From Scrofimicrobium canadense (GTDB taxonomy: Bacteria > Actinomycetota > Actinomycetes > Actinomycetales > Actinomycetaceae), in assembly GCF_009696615.1 (NCBI RefSeq), contig NZ_VULO01000002.1, positions 1 through 64,000 of the forward strand: a stretch of 64,000 nt of DNA. Direction: 5' to 3'. Position numbers and translations under genes: made by a program. Below, one piece after another: positions 35,334-45,148 of this stretch. The notes under the pieces were generated by a model. That model saw nothing but the letters and a program-made list of their open reading frames with translations. It did not search any database and had not been told where the DNA came from. Every line of letters starts with the position of its first letter. Position 1 is the first letter of the stretch.

Positions 35334-35960
35334 GTGCGAGTCCTCGGCATTGATCCTGGACTGACCCGGTGTGGAATCGGTGTAGTCGAGGTTGATGCCG
35401 CTCGCCGCGCATCCTTGGTTGCTGTGAGTGTGGCGCGTTCAGACAAGAAACTCGCGACGCACTTTCGACTCAGAGACATTTCAATCGCCATCGAACAGGC
35501 ATTGGCGCGATACCAGCCAGAGATCGTAGCTATAGAGCGTGTTTTTGCGCAAGATAATCTACAGTCGGTTACAACGACAATGCAGGTGATGGGTGCGGCA
35601 ATGACTGCTGTTGGACGCGCGGGACTTCCACTCGCTGTCCATACTCCCTCCGAAGTGAAAGCAGCTATTTCTGGCTCCGGAACCGCTTCTAAAGCACAAG
35701 TCCAACACATGGTCGCCCGAATACTTGGCCTCAAGGAAGCACCTCGACCAGCTGACGCTGCTGATGCTTTGGCAATAGCAATTTGCCAGGCATGGCGTGG
35801 GACGGGCTTGTTAGGGGCAGAAGGCGAAGGGACAGTCCAGGTGTCACTTTCTGGGGGGGTGAGCGCCAAGAAGACACTGACCCCTGCGCAGCAACAGTGG
35901 GCTCAAGCTATGGCTGCTTCACGGCGCAAAGGGGCAGTCGATCCTCAACGTGTGCGTTAG
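35334..35960 (+). CDS. ruvC: Holliday junction endonuclease RuvC
   Basis: Cuts Holliday junctions at the end of recombination. The 208-residue protein has the four acidic metal ligands of the family: Asp7 (GIDPGLTRCG), Glu68 (VAIERVF), Asp141 and Asp144 (PADAADALAIA). A longer C-terminal tail than in E. coli (to 208) contains polar residues. The GTG start is three bases after the yebC stop. Confidence 0.97.
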   Translation: MRVLGIDPGLTRCGIGVVEVDAARRASLVAVSVARSDKKLATHFRLRDISIAIEQALARYQPEIVAIERVFAQDNLQSVTTTMQVMGAAMTAVGRAGLPLAVHTPSEVKAAISGSGTASKAQVQHMVARILGLKEAPRPADAADALAIAICQAWRGTGLLGAEGEGTVQVSLSGGVSAKKTLTPAQQQWAQAMAASRRKGAVDPQRVR

Positions 35961-35996
35961 CTCTGGTATCGTACAGTTGTTCGAAGGGAGCTCCTA

Positions 35997-36581
35997 GTGA
36001 TTTGGTCAGTCAAGGGTCCGGTACTTGCCAGTGGTCTGGATTGGCTGGTGATAGACGTCGGCGGAATAGGGATGAAAGTGATGGCTCCGGCCACCACCAT
36101 CAGTGAGGTGACGGTAGCGGGCGTGTCGCAGGCACAACTTTTCACCGAAATGGTTGTGCGCGAAGATTCCATGACTCTCTATGGGTTCACAACCACTGAT
36201 GCCAGAGATACTTTTGTTGTGCTATTGGGAGTTTCGGGCATTGGTCCGCGCACGGCTCTTGCGGCTCTTTCTGTGATGACACCGCAACAACTGCGGCAAG
36301 CAGTGGAAGAGTCAGACGAATCTCAACTCACCAAGATTCCTGGCGTGGGCAAGAAGTCTGCTCAGCGCATGTTGCTTGAACTAGGCGGTAAACTTCCTCA
36401 AAGTTCTGGGAGTACTCCTTCAGTTGGCAGCGTCCGAAGTGATGTGGAAACTGCTCTTGAAGGGTTAGGGTGGCCAAAGGCCACAGTCACTAAGACACTC
36501 GATGCACTGGGACCAGACTATGTGGATGCTGGCGATCTTTTAAGAGCAGCATTGCAGAGAATGGGCGGTTCACGTGTCTGA
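35997..36581 (+). CDS. ruvA: Holliday junction branch-migration protein RuvA
   Basis: Binds the four-way junction as a tetramer and loads RuvB. The 194-residue protein starts from a GTG ([12 protein letters not shown]), has two helix-hairpin-helix motifs ([20 protein letters not shown] and [19 protein letters not shown]), and ends in a small RuvB-binding domain ([19 protein letters not shown]). GAAGGGAG about ten bases upstream is the ribosome-binding site. Its end overlaps the ruvB start. Confidence 0.97.
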   Translation: MIWSVKGPVLASGLDWLVIDVGGIGMKVMAPATTISEVTVAGVSQAQLFTEMVVREDSMTLYGFTTTDARDTFVVLLGVSGIGPRTALAALSVMTPQQLRQAVEESDESQLTKIPGVGKKSAQRMLLELGGKLPQSSGSTPSVGSVRSDVETALEGLGWPKATVTKTLDALGPDYVDAGDLLRAALQRMGGSRV

Positions 36582-37602
36582 GCAAGAGGAATACGAAAAT
36601 CTGTTGGCTAGTCAGCCTTCGGCTGACGACCAGGTGGCAGAGTCGGCGCTACGCCCCAAAGTTCTTGACGAATTTGTGGGCCAAACCGGAGTGCGCCAGC
36701 AACTCGCAGTAGTCCTACAAGCAGCTAAAGGCCGGGGCGAGGCTGCGGACCATCTGCTTCTCGTAGGTCCTCCAGGGCTTGGTAAAACAACGTTGGCGAT
36801 GATCGTTGCTGCCGAAATGGGGGCGTCCTTACGACTCACTTCGGGACCGGTAATTCAACATGCTGGCGACTTGGCGGCAATCCTTTCTTCGCTTCAAGAA
36901 GGCGATGTCCTCTTCATCGATGAGATTCATCGCCTAGCACGCACCGCCGAAGAAATGCTCTATTTGGCGATGGAAGACTATCGCATCGACATTATCGTCG
37001 GTAAAGGCCCCGGAGCGACGTCGATACCACTTTCCTTGCCGCGGTTCACGGTTGTTGGGGCAACAACTCGCTCAGGGCTGCTTCCCGCGCCTTTGAGGGA
37101 TCGGTTTGGATTCACCGGACATTTGGAGTTCTATTCGACGGAACAATTGGAACAGGTTGTCAGGCGTTCAGCCCTGTTGTTGGCAGCCAAGGTGTCCAGT
37201 CCTGCGGCGCACGAAATTGCTTCTCGCTCCCGGGGAACTCCTCGCATAGCAAATAGACTATTGCGACGCGTTATCGATTTTGCACAGGTCAATGGCAAGC
37301 AAGAGGTCGACTTAGCTGATGCGCAGGCAGCATTGGACCTCTTCGAAGTAGACAAATTGGGACTCGACAGGTTGGATCGAGCAGTTCTAACAGCCTTGTG
37401 CACTCGTTTCGGCGGAGGACCAGTGGGCGTATCAACTTTGGCAATGACTGTCGGGGAAGAAGCCGAGACTGTTGAAACTGTTTCAGAGCCCTATCTGGTA
37501 CGAGAAGGATTTATCACGCGTACTCCGCGCGGACGAGCAGCAACTCCCCGAGCGTGGGAGCATGTTGGCCTTGCTGCACCCGATACATTGTTCCAACCCT
37601 AG
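36574..37602 (+). CDS. ruvB: Holliday junction branch-migration ATPase RuvB
   Basis: AAA+ motor that drives branch migration with RuvA. It is 342 residues with Walker [10 protein letters not shown] (Lys71), Walker B DEIH at 116-119, sensor 1 VGATTRSG, the arginine finger region APLRDRFG and the C-terminal winged helix ([14 protein letters not shown]). It overlaps ruvA by eight bases and is followed by 73 bases with a possible -10 (TTAGACT) before yajC. Confidence 0.98.
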   Translation: MSEQEEYENLLASQPSADDQVAESALRPKVLDEFVGQTGVRQQLAVVLQAAKGRGEAADHLLLVGPPGLGKTTLAMIVAAEMGASLRLTSGPVIQHAGDLAAILSSLQEGDVLFIDEIHRLARTAEEMLYLAMEDYRIDIIVGKGPGATSIPLSLPRFTVVGATTRSGLLPAPLRDRFGFTGHLEFYSTEQLEQVVRRSALLLAAKVSSPAAHEIASRSRGTPRIANRLLRRVIDFAQVNGKQEVDLADAQAALDLFEVDKLGLDRLDRAVLTALCTRFGGGPVGVSTLAMTVGEEAETVETVSEPYLVREGFITRTPRGRAATPRAWEHVGLAAPDTLFQP

Positions 37603-37675
37603 AACGCAGTTTCTTAAATGGGAGAAATCCGCTTAGACTGCTAACGCACGTTTTTTCGCATAGAGGAAGTATCCG

Positions 37676-38071
37676 GTGGAACTCTACATTCTCATGGGCC
37701 TAATGCTGGTCGCATTCATAGGCCTCAACATGTGGTCAAAGAAAAGTCAGCGCAAGCGTCAAGAAGAACACGATCGCATGATGAAGGAACAACTTGTTCC
37801 TGGAGCATGGGTCCACACCCGCGTTGGTTTCTTCGGTCGCTTTGTGGATCTAGACGGAGACGTCTTAATCCTTGAGACTCCCAGTGGTGAAGAAACCTAC
37901 TGGGATAAGCGCATGCTTGCCTCCGTCGGTGATCTGCCTTTCGCAAACGATGAGGAAGAAAACGACGATATCCCAGAGGCTGAACAGATCACTGAGATTG
38001 ACGAGATCGTGGAAGAGACAAACGACTCTTCAGATAACGCCTCAGACACGGACCTGGACGGGAAGAATTGA
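37676..38071 (+). CDS. yajC: Sec translocon accessory protein YajC
   Basis: A 131-residue single-pass protein: membrane helix at about residues 3-17 (YILMGLMLVAFIGLNMW), a basic linker, the YajC domain (VPGAWVHTRVGFFGRFVDLDGDVLILETPSG) and a strongly acidic C-terminal tail of about 45 residues. YajC associates with SecDF during protein export. GAGGAAG precedes the GTG start. The first gene of the secDF operon, overlapping secD by four bases. Confidence 0.92.
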   Translation: MELYILMGLMLVAFIGLNMWSKKSQRKRQEEHDRMMKEQLVPGAWVHTRVGFFGRFVDLDGDVLILETPSGEETYWDKRMLASVGDLPFANDEEENDDIPEAEQITEIDEIVEETNDSSDNASDTDLDGKN

Positions 38072-39876
38072 ACGCGAAGAAAAGTCCGTGGCGTGCGCTC
38101 ATCGGACTACTAGTTATCGCTGCGGTTGGCATTACAACCCTGGTCATCGGGACATTTGCCTCTGACGCCTCGTACACGCCAAAACTGGCCCTTGATCTTG
38201 AGGGCGGCACCCAGGTCATTTTGACTCCCAAAAACACTGCGGGCAGTGATGCTCGTGAAGTGACTGCAGAGGATATGGCCGAGGCGATCAATGTGATCCG
38301 TCAACGCGTGGATGCCTCGGGCGTTGCTGAAGCAGAGATCTCGACACTGGGATCAGACTCGATCGTGGTAGCAATTCCGGGCCAAGCAAATGCTGAAACG
38401 CTGGATCTTATTCGGCAGTCAGCAACTATGAGATTCCGCCCAGTTTTAGCCCAGGGCTACTCACAAGCCGCATTGGAACAATTCAGCCAAAGCGGAGCTC
38501 AATCTGGAGAGCAAAGCGGCGGGTCCGAGGAATCTCAGTCGGGTGAAGCTCCTCAAAGCGATGAAGTATCCCAAAGTGGAGCAGCCGAGGTTGATCCCGA
38601 GACTCTCGCTGATGAACCAACACAAACACCCGAGAACAACTCGGACTTTGCGTGGGTGACTGAACGGGTCCTTTACGACTTCGAGAACATCGACTGTGCT
38701 GACCCTGAAGCACAAGCTGCTGCACGCAATGACGATCCTGCGAAGCCGCTGGTTGCTTGTGACACCGAAGGCATGCAGAAATTTATACTGGGACCGGCAG
38801 ACATTGAAGGCGAGAGACTTAAGAGCGCAACCGCCGGAATGATCTACAACCAGACAGGGCAGAGCACCGGGAAGTGGGGAGTAAACCTTGAACTGGACGC
38901 TGAGGGAACTGAACAATTTGCTGCGGTTTCACAACGGCTCTACGACTTCCATAAGGCCAATGAAAATGACAATCGAGGACGCTTTGCTGTAGTTCTCGAT
39001 GGATCTGTTATCGTCGCTCCGAATATGAACGTTCCTATTAGCGATGGTAAAGCACAGATCGAGGGGAATTTCACGGCTTCGTCTGCTTCGGCATTGGCTA
39101 ACCAACTGAGTTTTGGTTCTTTGCCGCTCAACTTTGAGGTGCAGACCGAGCAACAGATTTCCGCAACGCTGGGTGCTAATCACCTCGAAAAGGGTATTTG
39201 GGCCGGAATCATCGGTTTGATCCTTGTCGTTTTATGGATGCTGTGGCAGTACCGTGGTCTCACACTTGTTTCCGCTGGTTCACTCATCGTCGCTGCAGGG
39301 CTCACCTACTTGGCCATTACCCTTCTTTCATGGTTGATGGGTTATCGCCTATCTCTTCCGGGCGTGGTTGGGTTGATTGTCGCGGTGGGCATTACGGCTG
39401 ACTCGTTTATCGTCTATTTTGAACGCATACGTGATGAGGTACGTGATGGCCGTCCTCTTGCTGACGCTGTCGAAACCGGTTGGAAGAGAGCTAGACGAAC
39501 GGTAATGATTTCTGACGCGGTCAACTTGGTCGCTGCAGTTGTCTTGTATCTGCTAGCTGTTGGAGGAGTGCAGGGCTTCGCCTTCACATTGGGTCTGACG
39601 ACTATTATCGATCTTGTTGTAATATTCCTCTTTACGCATCCGCTCATGTCGCTTCTCATGCGCACGCGGTTCTTCGGTGAGGGACACAAGTGGTCTGGGC
39701 TTGATCCTGAGCACCTTGGTGCCAAGTCAGGGGCAGTCTATGCGGGCCGTGGCAGAGTTCTTCACCCCAAGCATCCTGGTGAGGGCCGTCCAGAGAGAGG
39801 AAAATCCTTGGCTGAGAGGAAGCGTGAGTCCGTCACAGTCTCTGATACTGCGCAGGAAGCAGGTGATGCCCAATGA
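38068..39876 (+). CDS. secD: Protein translocase subunit SecD
   Basis: Proton-driven subunit that pulls exported proteins across the membrane. It is 602 residues with a TTG start overlapping yajC. Features are the first membrane helix (about 11-30), DLEGGTQVILTP, INVIRQRVDASGVAEAEIS, then a Ser/Gln/Gly/Glu-rich insertion at about residues 135-190 before the second half of the periplasm-facing P1 domain. The remaining five membrane helices begin near residue 375 and include GVVGLIVAVGITADSFIVYFERIRDE. The low-complexity insert contains repeated SQSG/EQSG units. Confidence 0.96.
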   Translation: MNAKKSPWRALIGLLVIAAVGITTLVIGTFASDASYTPKLALDLEGGTQVILTPKNTAGSDAREVTAEDMAEAINVIRQRVDASGVAEAEISTLGSDSIVVAIPGQANAETLDLIRQSATMRFRPVLAQGYSQAALEQFSQSGAQSGEQSGGSEESQSGEAPQSDEVSQSGAAEVDPETLADEPTQTPENNSDFAWVTERVLYDFENIDCADPEAQAAARNDDPAKPLVACDTEGMQKFILGPADIEGERLKSATAGMIYNQTGQSTGKWGVNLELDAEGTEQFAAVSQRLYDFHKANENDNRGRFAVVLDGSVIVAPNMNVPISDGKAQIEGNFTASSASALANQLSFGSLPLNFEVQTEQQISATLGANHLEKGIWAGIIGLILVVLWMLWQYRGLTLVSAGSLIVAAGLTYLAITLLSWLMGYRLSLPGVVGLIVAVGITADSFIVYFERIRDEVRDGRPLADAVETGWKRARRTVMISDAVNLVAAVVLYLLAVGGVQGFAFTLGLTTIIDLVVIFLFTHPLMSLLMRTRFFGEGHKWSGLDPEHLGAKSGAVYAGRGRVLHPKHPGEGRPERGKSLAERKRESVTVSDTAQEAGDAQ

Positions 39877-40952
39877 TGAGTTACGCACAGTGGGGCAATG
39901 AGCTGTATTCAGGTAAACGTTCCTACAATATTGTCAAGCATTCACGGGCATTCCTCCTTTCCGGAATTATCCTCATCATTATTTCGCTGTTATTGGTGGG
40001 ATTCAGGGGGCTGAATCAGTCCATTGAATTTACTGGTGGAACCCAGTTCATTGTTTCGAATACCTCAGATGCCAATGAGACAATCGGAGAAGGCATTCTT
40101 GGAGACCAAGGTGTAAACCAGGGCATTCGAGCCACTACAGTGGCTGGAAACTCGGTTCGCATCCAAACTCCCACATTGGACACTGACCAGGCTGAACAAG
40201 CGCGTTCGGCTCTTGCTACTGCCTATGATGTGCCAACTGAGGACGTACAGGTTAACTCTGTTGGCGCCTCCTGGGGACAAGACGTTGCCCGTAAAGCACT
40301 ACAGTCGATCGTTATCTTCGTTGTGCTTGTTTCGCTACTCATGGCGATTTATTTCCGGTCATGGACTATGTCGGCAGCGGCCCTCATTTCTCTCGCGCAC
40401 GATCTCATCATCACGGTGGGATTCTTTGCGTTGGTGCAGGTGGAAGTATCTCCAGCTACAGTTATCGGGTTCCTGACTATCTTGGGATACTCTCTTTACG
40501 ACACAGTGGTGGTATTCGACAAGGTGCGTGAGACCACTCATGGAGTTCTCGATCAAGAACGCTACACCTACGGCGAACTGGTTAATCTAGGTGTCAATCA
40601 AACCCTTGTGCGGTCAATCAATACGTCGGTCGTGGCCCTACTTCCCGTAGCATCTGTCCTTTTCTTAGGCTCTTTGCTGTTGGGGGCAGGGACACTCACC
40701 GATATTTCGCTAGCTCTTTTTGTCGGCATGCTCGTTGGCGCTTGGTCGTCTATCTTTATTGCTTCTCCGGCATTGGCTCTGATGGAGGGACGCCGCGGGA
40801 AAGTCAAGGCCCATGACCAGGCCGTGCTTGAACGTAGAGCGGCTCAAGCACAGGGCAGCGATGGGAAAGCCGAACCAATTCGCGTGGCGAAGAAATCACC
40901 GGGCCAGCATCTAGGAACTTCAGCGCAGCCCAAACGGAAGAATAGGCGATAA
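39873..40952 (+). CDS. secF: Protein translocase subunit SecF
   Basis: Partner of SecD, 359 residues. It shows six membrane helices, the first at about 27-45, the ESTGG-type motif IEFTGGTQFIVS, then SFIGASWGQ-like SVGASWGQDVARKAL, and the conserved GYSLYDTVVVFDKVRE and RSINTSVVALLPV segments. A basic tail of about 50 residues ends KRKNRR. It overlaps secD by four bases (ATGA). Confidence 0.96.
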   Translation: MMSYAQWGNELYSGKRSYNIVKHSRAFLLSGIILIIISLLLVGFRGLNQSIEFTGGTQFIVSNTSDANETIGEGILGDQGVNQGIRATTVAGNSVRIQTPTLDTDQAEQARSALATAYDVPTEDVQVNSVGASWGQDVARKALQSIVIFVVLVSLLMAIYFRSWTMSAAALISLAHDLIITVGFFALVQVEVSPATVIGFLTILGYSLYDTVVVFDKVRETTHGVLDQERYTYGELVNLGVNQTLVRSINTSVVALLPVASVLFLGSLLLGAGTLTDISLALFVGMLVGAWSSIFIASPALALMEGRRGKVKAHDQAVLERRAAQAQGSDGKAEPIRVAKKSPGQHLGTSAQPKRKNRR

Positions 40953-40953
40953 C

Positions 40954-41505
40954 ATGTCCGGCAAGCTCGGCGTTGAAATAGCAGCGCTTGTGGAGGAAAA
41001 CCTGCGGCTGGTACCCGATTTTCCCATGCAAGGAGTTCTCTTTAGAGACATCACACCACTCTTTGCTAACGGCCCTGCCTTTGCCGAGCTTGTCGCACTT
41101 CTAGCAAATCGCTACGCGGGAAAAATCGATATGGTAGCTGGCCTAGAATCTCGTGGCTTCATCTTGGCAGCACCGCTGGCAGCAGAGCTGGGCATTGGAA
41201 TGATTGCTATTCGTAAGGCCGGTAAACTTCCAGGCCCAGTAGTCGGGGTGGACTATGCGCTCGAATATGGCACAGGGAGGCTAGAAGTTCAGCCAGCTTC
41301 TGTGCCGAAAGATTCGCGAGTTTTGGTGCTCGACGATGTTTTAGCAACGGGAGGCACAGCTAAAGCCGCATGCGACCTGTTGAGCCAATGTGGGGCACAT
41401 GTTGTTGAGGTTGCAGTTCTCATGGAGCTAATCGACCTAAAAGGCAAGGATAAGCTTGCCGAAATACCATTTGTGACAGCGGTGCAGGTCCGCGAACAGG
41501 ACTAG
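40954..41505 (+). CDS. apt: Adenine phosphoribosyltransferase
   Basis: Salvages adenine to AMP. The 183-residue protein has the family start LVPDFPMQGVLFRDITPLF, GLESRGFILAAPLA, IRKAGKLPG, and the PRPP-binding loop VLVLDDVLATGGTAKAA. The position between secF and rel is conserved in actinobacteria. It starts one base after the secF stop, so it is in the same operon. Confidence 0.97.
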   Translation: MSGKLGVEIAALVEENLRLVPDFPMQGVLFRDITPLFANGPAFAELVALLANRYAGKIDMVAGLESRGFILAAPLAAELGIGMIAIRKAGKLPGPVVGVDYALEYGTGRLEVQPASVPKDSRVLVLDDVLATGGTAKAACDLLSQCGAHVVEVAVLMELIDLKGKDKLAEIPFVTAVQVREQD

Positions 41506-41533
41506 TGGCCCAACTAGTGTCTATCATGGGAGA

Positions 41534-43828
41534 ATGACAGAACCACAGACCACAGACGCGGCGAAGGCCCCAGGATCCTTCGTGCGCTCAGGTTTGGCGT
41601 GGTTTGGGGGCCGTAGGACTACTGCAGCAGAAATAGAACCGCTAGTTCGAGCAGTCAGAGCGCACCATCCGCGTGCGGACGTATCGACTATCGAACGGGC
41701 CTATGAGGTCGCGCGCGATTGCCACGAGGGACAAAAACGCAAATCGGGTGAACCGTACATCACGCACCCTGTAGCAGTGGCCACCATTCTTGCTGAACTT
41801 GGAATGACCCCACCAACGTTGGTTGCAGCGCTATTGCATGACACCGTTGAGGACACCGACTACACCGTTGAACAGTTAGAAGCTGATTTCGGTCCTGAGA
41901 TCGCGGCGATGGTCGATGGAGTAACGAAACTAGACAAGATTCGCTACGGGGCTGCAGCACAGTCCGAGACACTGCGAAAAATGCTCGTTGCGATGAGTAG
42001 AGATATCCGTGTACTCCTCATCAAGCTGGGCGACCGACTTCATAATGCTCGCACCTGGAAACACGTAGAACCTGAGTCAGCGAAGAAGAAAGCTCGCGAG
42101 ACTCTCGAAATCTATGCCCCATTGGCTCACCGCCTCGGCATGAACACCATCAAGTGGGAACTGGAAGAGTTATCGTTCCGGGCTCTGTACCCTGATGTCT
42201 ATGACGAAATCGACCATTTGGTGCAACAACGCGCGCCAAAACGGGAGAGGTATCTTCAAGACGTTGTGGGACAGATCGAAGAGGATCTGCGACATGCAAA
42301 AATAAAGGGAGTGGTGTCCGGGCGTCCCAAACACCACTATTCGATCTATCAGAAGATGATTGTTCGGGGTAAAGCCTTTGACGAAATCTATGACCTTGTT
42401 GCGGTGCGCGTCCTAGTTGAATCCATCAAAGACTGCTATGCGGTTTTAGGTGCGATACACGCACACTGGAATCCGATTCCGGGGCGATTCAAAGACTATA
42501 TCGCCATGCCTAAGTTCAACCTCTACCAGTCTTTACACACGACGGTGATTGGGCCGATGGGCCGTCCTGTCGAGGTCCAGATTCGCACCTTCGAAATGCA
42601 TGATCGCGCCGAGTACGGCGTGGCCGCTCACTGGCGCTATAAGCAAAATGCTGGGTCGGAAAAGAATGACCAGATGAATCCGCGTGAGCAGATGAACTGG
42701 TTGCGCGCATTGGTTGAGATGGAACGAGAAACTGGCGATCCAGAAGAGTTCTTGGATTCGCTGCGTTTTGAAATTGCTGGTGATGAAGTTTATGTATTTA
42801 CGCCCAAAGGGCAGGTTCAGGTATTGCCGCCTAAAGCTACACCGGTAGATTTTGCGTATTCGGTCCATACCGAGGTAGGGCATAGTACGGTTGGCGCACG
42901 TGTCAATGGCCGACTGGTTCCTTTGGACACAATTTTGGAATCGGGAGACACTGTAGAGGTCATCACCTCATCTAGTGATAAAGCAGGTCCATCGCGAGAT
43001 TGGCTGGCCTTCGTATCATCTCCGAGAGCTAGATCCAAGATCAAAGCATGGTTTTCTAAAGAACGGCGCGAAGAAGCGGTTGAACTCGGCAAAGGGCACA
43101 TTGCAAAAACAATGCGCAAGCAAAATCTGCCTCTCCAACGTCTCATGACGCATGACGCGCTATTGAGTGTTGCAACGGCTTTGGGGTACGGCGATATTAC
43201 CGCTCTTTATGCTGCTGTGGGGGAGAACCACGTCTCGGCGCAGAACGTTGTGACTCGTCTAGTAGATAACCTGGGCGGAGACGCTGGGACAGAGGAGACT
43301 CTTAGCGAGGGGATTAACCCCGCGACCGTGCCAGCGCGTCCTGGTGCTTCCAGTGACGGCGGTATTTTGGTTGAAGGAATCAGCTCGAACGATGTGTGGG
43401 TCAAGTTGGCGCGTTGTTGTACGCCGGTGCCAGGGGATATCATTGTGGGCTTTGTCACGCGAGGTCAGGGCGTTTCTGTTCACCGGGAAGATTGTGCCAA
43501 TGCGAAACATTTGATGGACCGTAGCCCAGAACGTTTTATCGAAGTCCAGTGGGCTCCAGAGCAAAGCGGTAACCAGTACTTAGTTGAGATTGAAGTGCGC
43601 GCACTCAACCGTGCGGGCCTACTCAATGACTTGTCTCGAGTTCTATCTGACCACCGTGTGGACATCTTGAATGGGAATATGTCCACAACGGGAGACCAAG
43701 TTGCAACCACGCGTTTTACCTTCGAACTCCCAGATGTGGCCTATTTACAGTCAGTATTGTCCTCTCTGCGCCGTGTGGATGGCGTTTTTGAAGCTGAACG
43801 GAGACTCGGAACTAAGAGCCGCGGTTAA
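41534..43828 (+). CDS. rel: Bifunctional (p)ppGpp synthetase/hydrolase Rel
   Basis: Makes and degrades the stringent-response alarmone. The 764-residue protein has the HD hydrolase domain (His78 in YITHPVAVA; His102-Asp103 and Glu106-Asp107 in LLHDTVEDT), then a synthetase domain (RLKHHYSIYQKM-like, KDYIAMPKFNLYQSLHTTV), a TGS domain (VYVFTPKGQVQVLPPKATPVDFAYSVHTEVGH), a zinc-finger-like Cys pair (RCCTPVPGD) and a C-terminal ACT domain. Both catalytic sites look intact, as expected of a sole Rel enzyme. Confidence 0.97.
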   Translation: MTEPQTTDAAKAPGSFVRSGLAWFGGRRTTAAEIEPLVRAVRAHHPRADVSTIERAYEVARDCHEGQKRKSGEPYITHPVAVATILAELGMTPPTLVAALLHDTVEDTDYTVEQLEADFGPEIAAMVDGVTKLDKIRYGAAAQSETLRKMLVAMSRDIRVLLIKLGDRLHNARTWKHVEPESAKKKARETLEIYAPLAHRLGMNTIKWELEELSFRALYPDVYDEIDHLVQQRAPKRERYLQDVVGQIEEDLRHAKIKGVVSGRPKHHYSIYQKMIVRGKAFDEIYDLVAVRVLVESIKDCYAVLGAIHAHWNPIPGRFKDYIAMPKFNLYQSLHTTVIGPMGRPVEVQIRTFEMHDRAEYGVAAHWRYKQNAGSEKNDQMNPREQMNWLRALVEMERETGDPEEFLDSLRFEIAGDEVYVFTPKGQVQVLPPKATPVDFAYSVHTEVGHSTVGARVNGRLVPLDTILESGDTVEVITSSSDKAGPSRDWLAFVSSPRARSKIKAWFSKERREEAVELGKGHIAKTMRKQNLPLQRLMTHDALLSVATALGYGDITALYAAVGENHVSAQNVVTRLVDNLGGDAGTEETLSEGINPATVPARPGASSDGGILVEGISSNDVWVKLARCCTPVPGDIIVGFVTRGQGVSVHREDCANAKHLMDRSPERFIEVQWAPEQSGNQYLVEIEVRALNRAGLLNDLSRVLSDHRVDILNGNMSTTGDQVATTRFTFELPDVAYLQSVLSSLRRVDGVFEAERRLGTKSRG

Positions 43829-43885
43829 CGCCTTGTCCAGATTCCCATTAGACTTAGAGAGACTTCTCTAAAGGTGAGGGAAACT

Positions 43886-45145
43886 GTGAGCACTGCATCT
43901 ATTACCGGGGGCGACCCCAGGGATTTTGGCCGAGTCGACGATGACGGAAACGTCTGGTTGCGTGAAGGTGATACGGAACGAATGGTGGGCGGATACCCCG
44001 ACGGTGTCCCTGATGACCCATTTGCGTTGTATGTACGCCGCTATGAGGCGCTGGAGGGGACGGTCAATCTCTTTGAAACCCGTCTGCCAGGGCTCTCTCC
44101 ACGCGATATCGATCAGACCTTAAAAGTCTTGCGCGAGCAACTAGTAGAGCCACGGGTGATCGGCGATGTTGCCGCACTACGTGCCCGCGTGGAGGACTTG
44201 ACTGCCAAAGCGGATGAGCAAAAGGAAGCCTATCGTGCTCAGCGGGCAGCCGCGAAGGAAGAGGCACTGCAAGCACGTCAGCAGATTGTTGACGAAGCGG
44301 AGAACATTGCTGCTCAAGACATTGAGTCGACCCAGTGGAAACAGTCGGGTGCTCGTTTGCGAGAACTCTTAGACTCGTGGAAAGAATATCAGCGAGGCGG
44401 CCCACGCTTAGATAAGGGCACTGAAGATGCGCTGTGGAAGCGTTTTTCCGCTGCACGGACTGCTTTTGATCGCAACCGCCGCCAGTACTTTGCGGCACTG
44501 GATAAGCGCCACGCTGAGGTCAAACGCGTCAAAGAGAAGCTCATTGCCGAAGCCGAGGCACTCAATAGCTCGGACGATTGGGGTGGTACCTCTCAGGAGT
44601 ACCGGCGCCTCATGGATCGTTGGAAGCAAGCTGGCCGGGCGTCACGCAAAGACGATGATGCCCTATGGAACCGCTTTCGCGCTGCCCAGCAGGTCTTCTT
44701 TGATCGCAGGCGCGCCCATGATGAGCAGACAGACGCACAGTTCAACGAAGCTCTCAAGGCTAAAGAAGAACTCTTGGTTGAAGCTGAAGCACTTCTCCCC
44801 GTTACTGATGTCGCTGGAACAAAAGAGAAACTTCGCGACATTCAAGATCGCTGGGCTGAGGCAGGTCGGGTACCTTCACGTGATGTAGCTCGTGTGGAGG
44901 GGCGCCTCCGTAAAGTTGAAGACGCGCTGCGTGAGGCTGAAGAGCGCGAGTGGCGCAAGACGAACCCGGAGACACAGGCGCGGGCCCAGGGTATGCTGGC
45001 GCAGCTTGAAGACTCCATCACGGAGCTCGAGGCGCAACAGGCTGCCGCACAGACTGCTGGCGATGAGAAGCTTGCCAAAGAAGTGGGAGATGCCCTGGCC
45101 ACAAAGAAGGCTTGGTTGGAGCAAGTCCGCTCTTCCATCAGCTAA
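43886..45145 (+). CDS. DUF349 domain protein
   Basis: A 419-residue, highly charged, largely helical protein made of several DUF349 repeats (about four, each near 75 residues, with a recurring W-K/R pattern such as LRELLDSWKEYQRGGPRLDK, YRRLMDRWKQAGRASRKDDD and LRDIQDRWAEAGRVPSRDV). Coiled-coil content is high. DUF349 proteins of actinobacteria lie after rel and have no settled function. The GTG at 43886 is preferred over the one at 43874 because AAAGGTGAGG sits nine bases upstream of it. Confidence 0.85.
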   Translation: MSTASITGGDPRDFGRVDDDGNVWLREGDTERMVGGYPDGVPDDPFALYVRRYEALEGTVNLFETRLPGLSPRDIDQTLKVLREQLVEPRVIGDVAALRARVEDLTAKADEQKEAYRAQRAAAKEEALQARQQIVDEAENIAAQDIESTQWKQSGARLRELLDSWKEYQRGGPRLDKGTEDALWKRFSAARTAFDRNRRQYFAALDKRHAEVKRVKEKLIAEAEALNSSDDWGGTSQEYRRLMDRWKQAGRASRKDDDALWNRFRAAQQVFFDRRRAHDEQTDAQFNEALKAKEELLVEAEALLPVTDVAGTKEKLRDIQDRWAEAGRVPSRDVARVEGRLRKVEDALREAEEREWRKTNPETQARAQGMLAQLEDSITELEAQQAAAQTAGDEKLAKEVGDALATKKAWLEQVRSSIS

Positions 45146-45148
45146 ATC

